Positions 13,182 to 16,956 of a stretch of DNA of 16,956 nucleotides are shown one piece after another (within the stretch, counting starts at the first letter, position 1; every line of letters begins with the position of its first letter). The stretch comes from DASVAL01 sp035649575 (GTDB taxonomy: Bacteria; Planctomycetota; UBA1135; UBA2386). The notes under the pieces are model-generated. The model was not told where the DNA came from, did not search any database, and saw only the letters and a program-made list of their open reading frames with translations. The stretch is from the NCBI GenBank assembly GCA_035649575.1, contig DASRJH010000272.1:1-16956 (forward strand). The letters run 5' to 3'. A program made the translations under genes and the position numbers.

Positions 13182-14671
13182 TGCCCGCGTTCAGCCCGTT
13201 CCTGGCGCTGCGTTATCTCTACAAACGGCGCATCAACCTGCTGGGTGTGTTCGGCGTCTCGTTCGCGGTCTGGGCGATGATCGTCGTCAACAGCGTCTTC
13301 ACGGGCTTCGTCGCCGAGATCCGCAGCGACGTGCGCAACAGCGCGCCCGACATGCTCGTGACGGACCTGCCGCACGACACGAGCTACGAGAAGCTGCGCA
13401 CCGTGATCGCCGCGGACCCGGGCGTGCTGCACACGGCACCGCGGCTGCGTCACCACGGCATGTTCCAACCGCTGCGCGTGCCGAGCGGTGGCGATCCCAT
13501 GGTCGCGAGCTCCGAGGTCGAATTCGACCACACCGAGAACGGCTTCGCGCTGCTGCTCGGCGTCGACCCCCTGCTCGAGGAGAACGTGACGGGCCTGCGC
13601 GGCTGGCTGCAGGGGGCCCCCGCCGAGTTCACCGCGCACTTCCGCGACTACCGGCCCGAACCATCACCGGTGCTCGACGAGAAGGACCCCCTGCGGCGCG
13701 CGCGGCTCTTGCTGCCCGACGAGATCGAGTGGGAGGCGCGCGTGAACGCGAACCTGCCGCGCGACCGGAACGTTGCCGACTTCCGCAGTACCTGGCCGGG
13801 CCTGCTGCTCGGCTGGCGCCGCATCCGCAGCACCGGGTTCCTGCACGTGGGCGAGCCGCTCGACCTGATCTGCGCGGGGTTCCGTCCCGACGCTGGACAG
13901 GGTGCGCAGCTGCGGCCGCACTCGATGCGGCTCGCGTTCGCGGGCTGGTTCGCGACGGGCTACAGGATGTTCGACATGACGACGGCGATCCTGCCGATCG
14001 AGACCCTGCGCACGCTGCTGGGCCACGATCTCGCCAACCCGCAGAGCATCGATCTCGTCACCGACGTCGCGATCGCGGTGCGCCCCGAGCTGCCCGTCGC
14101 CGAGTGGCCGGCCATGAAACGCCGGCTGCAGGTGGCGGTGCAGGCTGCGCTGGGACCTGGCAGCGCGCCGTGCTCGGTCCTCGACTGGGAGGAACAGAAC
14201 TCCGTGTTCCTGAGTGCCGTCGCGCACGAGCAGGCCATGATGCAGTTCGTGCTGTTCGTGGTCATGCTCGTCGCCGCGTTCGTCATCTACGCGACGCTGC
14301 ACATGATGGTCGTGCAGAAGGTCAAGGACATCGGCATCATGGCCGCGATCGGGGGCACGCCGCGTGGCATCGGTGCCGTGTTCCTGCTCGGCGGTTTCGT
14401 CGTTGCCGCGCTCGGCGCCGCACTCGGTACGGTGCTCGGCGCGCTGTCGGTGCACTGGCTGAACCCGTTCAACCAGTGGCTCTACGAGACGACCTCGCTC
14501 GAGCTGTTCCCGCGCGCGCTGTTCGACCTGCCCGAGATCCCTTGCCGGCTCGAGGCCGCGTGGATCGTGCAGGTCGTGCTGGGCGCCATGCTGCTGGCCC
14601 TCGTGGTCGCCTTCGTGCCATCCCGCAAGGCGGCGCGCATGAACCCCGTGAACGCGCTGTCCTACGAATGA
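13181..14671 (+). CDS. lolC: LolC/LolE-type ABC transporter permease (first copy)
   Basis: The product has 496 residues with the MacB/LolC-type layout: one helix near the N-terminus (about 22-42), a large periplasmic domain (43-350), then three helices (353-375, 396-422, 460-480). The motif LPEIPCRLE before the last helix and the end SRKAARMNPVNALSYE are the conserved FtsX/LolE signature. In the family these proteins use LolD ATP hydrolysis to extract lipoproteins from the inner membrane and hand them to LolA. The periplasmic part is about 50 residues longer than in the second copy, with an insertion around 150-215 rich in charged residues. The ATG overlaps the lysS stop by one base, and its stop overlaps lolD by four. 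Related mechanotransmission exporters (MacB, FtsX) are alternatives, but paired permeases around one ATPase favour Lol. Confidence 0.85.
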   Translation: MPAFSPFLALRYLYKRRINLLGVFGVSFAVWAMIVVNSVFTGFVAEIRSDVRNSAPDMLVTDLPHDTSYEKLRTVIAADPGVLHTAPRLRHHGMFQPLRVPSGGDPMVASSEVEFDHTENGFALLLGVDPLLEENVTGLRGWLQGAPAEFTAHFRDYRPEPSPVLDEKDPLRRARLLLPDEIEWEARVNANLPRDRNVADFRSTWPGLLLGWRRIRSTGFLHVGEPLDLICAGFRPDAGQGAQLRPHSMRLAFAGWFATGYRMFDMTTAILPIETLRTLLGHDLANPQSIDLVTDVAIAVRPELPVAEWPAMKRRLQVAVQAALGPGSAPCSVLDWEEQNSVFLSAVAHEQAMMQFVLFVVMLVAAFVIYATLHMMVVQKVKDIGIMAAIGGTPRGIGAVFLLGGFVVAALGAALGTVLGALSVHWLNPFNQWLYETTSLELFPRALFDLPEIPCRLEAAWIVQVVLGAMLLALVVAFVPSRKAARMNPVNALSYE

Positions 14672-15363
14672 GTCCTCCGGTCCTCAGTGCCGTCGCCGTT
14701 GCGAAGAGCTTCCGCCTCGGCAGGCAGGACATTCCGGTGCTTCGCGGCGTCGATCTGCAGGTCGCGCAGGGCGAGATGCTGGCACTGCTCGGCGCGTCGG
14801 GTGCGGGCAAGTCGACGCTGCTGCACATCCTCGGCCTGCTCGATCCGCCGACGAGCGGCCGCGTGCTGTTCGACGGCAAGCCGGTCCACGACCTGCCGAT
14901 CCAACAGCGCGCGCGGCTGCGGCACGCGCACACGGGCTTCGTGTTCCAGTTCTACCACCTGATCCCCGAGCTCACCGCGCTGCAGAACGTGCTGCTCGCG
15001 GGCATGATGACGACGTCCGTGCTGCAATACTGGCGCGAACGCAAGGCCGCGAAGCAGGCCGCGATCGACATGCTCACGCAGGTCGGCCTCGGCGACCGCT
15101 TGCGGCACCGCCCCGCCGAGTTGTCGGGCGGCGAACGTCAACGCGTCGCGATCGCACGCGCGCTGCTCGCGCATCCTCGTGTGATCCTCGCCGACGAACC
15201 GACCGGCAACCTCGACTCGGCAACCGCAGCCGGCGTGATCGACCTGATGTTCTCGATCAGGCAGCAGCGGCAGATCGCGTTCCTGCTCGTGACGCACGAC
15301 GAAGAGCTCGCGCAGCGCTGCCATCGCGTCGTGCGACTGAAGGACGGCGTCGTGGTGTCCTGA
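14668..15363 (+). CDS. lolD: ABC transporter ATPase, LolD type
   Basis: The product has 231 residues, as usual for LolD, MacB-type ATPase domains and FtsE. All motifs are present: Walker A GASGAGKST (42-50), Q-loop Gln94 (FVFQFYHLIPELTALQNV), signature LSGGERQR (152-159), Walker B VILADE (172-177) with NLDS D-loop (181-184) and switch His210 (LLVTHDEEL). FQFYHLIPELTALQNV resembles the LolD version of the Q-loop region that contacts the permease coupling helix. It is a cytosolic protein working with two permeases. ATGA joins it to the first permease, and its TGA overlaps the ATG of the second by one base. The insert MMTTSVLQYWRERKAAKQ (113-130) after the Q-loop is slightly longer than in most and may be lineage-specific. 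Confidence 0.93.
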   Translation: MSPPVLSAVAVAKSFRLGRQDIPVLRGVDLQVAQGEMLALLGASGAGKSTLLHILGLLDPPTSGRVLFDGKPVHDLPIQQRARLRHAHTGFVFQFYHLIPELTALQNVLLAGMMTTSVLQYWRERKAAKQAAIDMLTQVGLGDRLRHRPAELSGGERQRVAIARALLAHPRVILADEPTGNLDSATAAGVIDLMFSIRQQRQIAFLLVTHDEELAQRCHRVVRLKDGVVVS

Positions 15364-16700
15364 TGTATCGCCTGTTCCTCGCGATCCGCTATCTGCTGAC
15401 GCGCCCGATCAACCTGCTCGGCATGGGCGGCATCACGATCAGCGTGTGGGCGCTCGTCGTCGTCGTGTCGCTGTTCTCGGGCTTCATCGAAGTCGTCGAG
15501 CACCACGTGCACTCGGCGACGGCCGACATCAGCGTCGGCAATCTGCCGCAGAAGACGCAGTGGTCGCGACTGTCGAGGGCACTCGCCGATGACCCGAACG
15601 TCGCTGCGTGCGCGCCGCGTCTGTTGCACTACGGCCTGCTGCAGCGGCCCGGCGTCCGGCCGCCGCCGCAGCCGCTGCCCGGGCGCGGGGCACTGCACGG
15701 CGGCGACCAGCCGTTCCTGTTCGTGCTCGGCGTCGACAGTGCTCTCGAAGCGAAGGTCACTGGTTTCGCGAGCTGGGTGCAGGATGCCGCGATCCCGCCC
15801 GCGCTGCGTGTCGCCGATCCGAACGCGCCGCTGGCACGACTGGAGGGCAAGCCCGTGGTGCTGCTCGGACTCGATCGTATGCAGCGCGAAGGCCTGCGGG
15901 CCGGCGACCACGTCGTGTTGACGACGGCCAAGCTGCGCGCCGATGCCGCCGGCAACAAGTCACCCGAGCAGGTCACGGTCGACCTGATCGTCGGCGGCGC
16001 CTTCAAGACCCAGCACGGCGGCTTCGACGGCAACAACGTGTTCGTCGACCTCGCCGTGTTGCGCGCCGAAGTGTTCCCCGAGGTTCCGGACTTCGTGCAC
16101 GAGGTGGCCGTGCGCGTCGCAGACGCGCGGACGCTCAAGGAGACGGCCGATCGCCTGCAGCGCTCGGTCGTGCGCACGGTCGGCGTCGGCACGCGCTTCG
16201 TGCTCGTGCAGACCTGGCGCGAGAAGAACCAGCCGTTCCTCGAGTCGGTCGGCCACCAGCGTGGCCTGCTCAAGATCGTGCTGATCGTGATCATGGTCAC
16301 CGCCGCGTTCCTGATGCTCGCGACGTTGTCGATGATGGTCACCGAGAAGATCTCGGACATCGGCATCCTGACGGCCATGGGAGGCACGCCGTCGGGCGTG
16401 ACGCTCGTATTCCTCGCATGTGGTCTCACGATCACGCTGGTCGGCGTCGTCGCGGGCCTCGCGACCGGCGCGGTCACGTCGATCTACCTCGAGGAGATCC
16501 GGCAGGCCATCCGCTGGGCCTTCGGCATCGACCTGTTCCCGCTCGATGTCTACAACCTCGACCGCGTGCCGTGCCGGATCGACCCGTTGTGGCTGCTGCA
16601 GGTCGCCGGGATGGCGTTCGCGACGGGTTTCGTCGTGTCGGCGATCCCCGCGCTGCGCGCCGCGCGCCACGATCCGCTCGTGTCATTGCGCGGGATCTAA
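15363..16700 (+). CDS. lolE: LolC/LolE-type ABC transporter permease (second copy)
   Basis: The product has 445 residues and the same plan as the first copy: helix at about 22-42, periplasmic domain 43-300, helices 303-325, 345-372 and 408-430. Shared motifs include RYLLTRPINLLG versus RYLYKRRINLLG at the start, KISDIGILTAMGGTPSG (329-345) for the coupling helix, and the pre-helix stretch LFPLDVYNLDRVPCRID (391-407). The end is LRAARHDPLVSLRGI. So the two permeases are paralogues that probably form a heterodimer on LolD, with lolC and lolE assigned by position only. A Pro-rich run (about 97-107) is absent from the first copy. The gene ends the operon; a hairpin lies just after its stop. LolA is not in the window. 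Confidence 0.86.
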   Translation: MYRLFLAIRYLLTRPINLLGMGGITISVWALVVVVSLFSGFIEVVEHHVHSATADISVGNLPQKTQWSRLSRALADDPNVAACAPRLLHYGLLQRPGVRPPPQPLPGRGALHGGDQPFLFVLGVDSALEAKVTGFASWVQDAAIPPALRVADPNAPLARLEGKPVVLLGLDRMQREGLRAGDHVVLTTAKLRADAAGNKSPEQVTVDLIVGGAFKTQHGGFDGNNVFVDLAVLRAEVFPEVPDFVHEVAVRVADARTLKETADRLQRSVVRTVGVGTRFVLVQTWREKNQPFLESVGHQRGLLKIVLIVIMVTAAFLMLATLSMMVTEKISDIGILTAMGGTPSGVTLVFLACGLTITLVGVVAGLATGAVTSIYLEEIRQAIRWAFGIDLFPLDVYNLDRVPCRIDPLWLLQVAGMAFATGFVVSAIPALRAARHDPLVSLRGI

Positions 16701-16703
16701 TCC

Positions 16704-16725
16704 GCGACATCGCAGGCAATGTCGC
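16704..16725 (+). terminator. hairpin at the end of the lysS-lol operon
   Basis: GCGACAT (16704-16710) and ATGTCGC (16719-16725) form a perfect 7-bp stem with an 8-base loop, starting four bases after the TAA of the second permease. It is followed by TGGCCTTCC without a T-run, so it is a candidate transcript end rather than a classical intrinsic terminator. The rest of the 102-bp gap shows no other structure. Confidence 0.45.
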
Positions 16726-16802
16726 TGGCCTTCCGACAGTGATCGCGCAAAGATCCCGGCCGCCACTCTCGTATGCGGGCCGCGAGGCCTGCTTCTCCAG
16801 CA

Positions 16803-16956
16803 ATGAACATCAAGCAAGACGGGATCGCTCCCAATTCGGGGCGGCTCCTATGGGCCGGCTTCACGGCAATTCTCGCTGCGGGCATGGGCTTCGGCATCCG
16901 CGGCGGCATCCTCGCGGCGTGGAAAGGTGAGTTCGGATTCACGGACCAGGTGCTCG
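16803..16956 (+). CDS. MFS-family transporter, partial (N-terminus only)
   Basis: An ATG at 16803 opens a frame to the right edge, 51 codons. A polar start (MNIKQDGIAPNS) is followed by GRLLWAGFTAILAAGMGFGIR, which is a first transmembrane helix, then GGILAAWKGEFGFTD. The pattern 'WAGF-x(n)-AAGxGFxIRGGI-x(n)-FGFT' is one I associate with a group of MFS transporters of planctomycetes and related phyla, probably sugar or small-solute carriers. With one helix seen, family membership is tentative and the substrate unknown. No Shine-Dalgarno site or TANNNT box stands close before the ATG. It is a separate unit from the lysS-lol operon. Confidence 0.65.
   Translation, partial: MNIKQDGIAPNSGRLLWAGFTAILAAGMGFGIRGGILAAWKGEFGFTDQVL

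Noticed and set aside
1..16956. Mobile elements, CRISPR arrays, toxin-antitoxin or defence genes
   Set aside because: No transposase, integrase, nuclease-helicase set, spaced repeats or terminal inverted repeats were found; all genes look native in composition.

Overview
The window is very GC-rich (roughly two thirds G+C by eye), densely coded DNA from a bacterial chromosome. Housekeeping genes dominate, and I see no transposase, integrase, phage gene, CRISPR array, rRNA or tRNA. The best lineage guess is a planctomycete or close relative. This rests on an excisionase-fold protein with a C-terminal membrane anchor, a 160-residue anchored protein of a type I associate with planctomycetes, frequent GTG/TTG starts and few Shine-Dalgarno sites. 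The assignment comes from recall, not a search.

Layout. From base 1 to about 5064 all genes are on the minus strand: a partial OmpA/Pal-type lipoprotein, the anchored excisionase-fold protein, the anchored 160-residue protein, then a lipase-like hydrolase overlapping the end of miaE (tRNA ms2io6A hydroxylase), and a GT39/PMT-like membrane protein. A metallo-beta-lactamase-fold hydrolase (5162-5893, plus) diverges from the membrane protein and converges on an M50 membrane metalloprotease (minus). Continuing on minus are a 38-residue one-helix membrane peptide, an Fpg/Nei-type DNA glycosylase and, 6 bp upstream of it, a secreted esterase with a C-terminal carbohydrate-binding-like domain.

At about 9.33 kb the strand switches. 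Plus-strand genes are ppa (inorganic pyrophosphatase), trmB (tRNA m7G46 methyltransferase) and a small Rieske ferredoxin whose start overlaps trmB's stop. An exported hypothetical protein (minus) converges on the ferredoxin, and the two stop codons share one CTAG. Then comes a tightly coupled operon: lysS (lysyl-tRNA synthetase), a LolC-like permease, LolD ATPase and a LolE-like permease, every junction overlapping by 1 or 4 bases. The right edge holds the first 51 codons of an MFS transporter.

The genes serve translation quality (lysS, miaE, trmB), pyrophosphate removal, DNA repair and envelope biogenesis (Lol-type transporter, OmpA/Pal lipoprotein, M50 protease). No obvious new multi-gene system is present. 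The most notable unexplained pattern is regulatory: a TANNNT hexamer sits 8-11 bases before the start codon of six genes that mostly lack a Shine-Dalgarno site. This suggests leaderless or near-leaderless transcription, including at two closely packed divergent promoter pairs.
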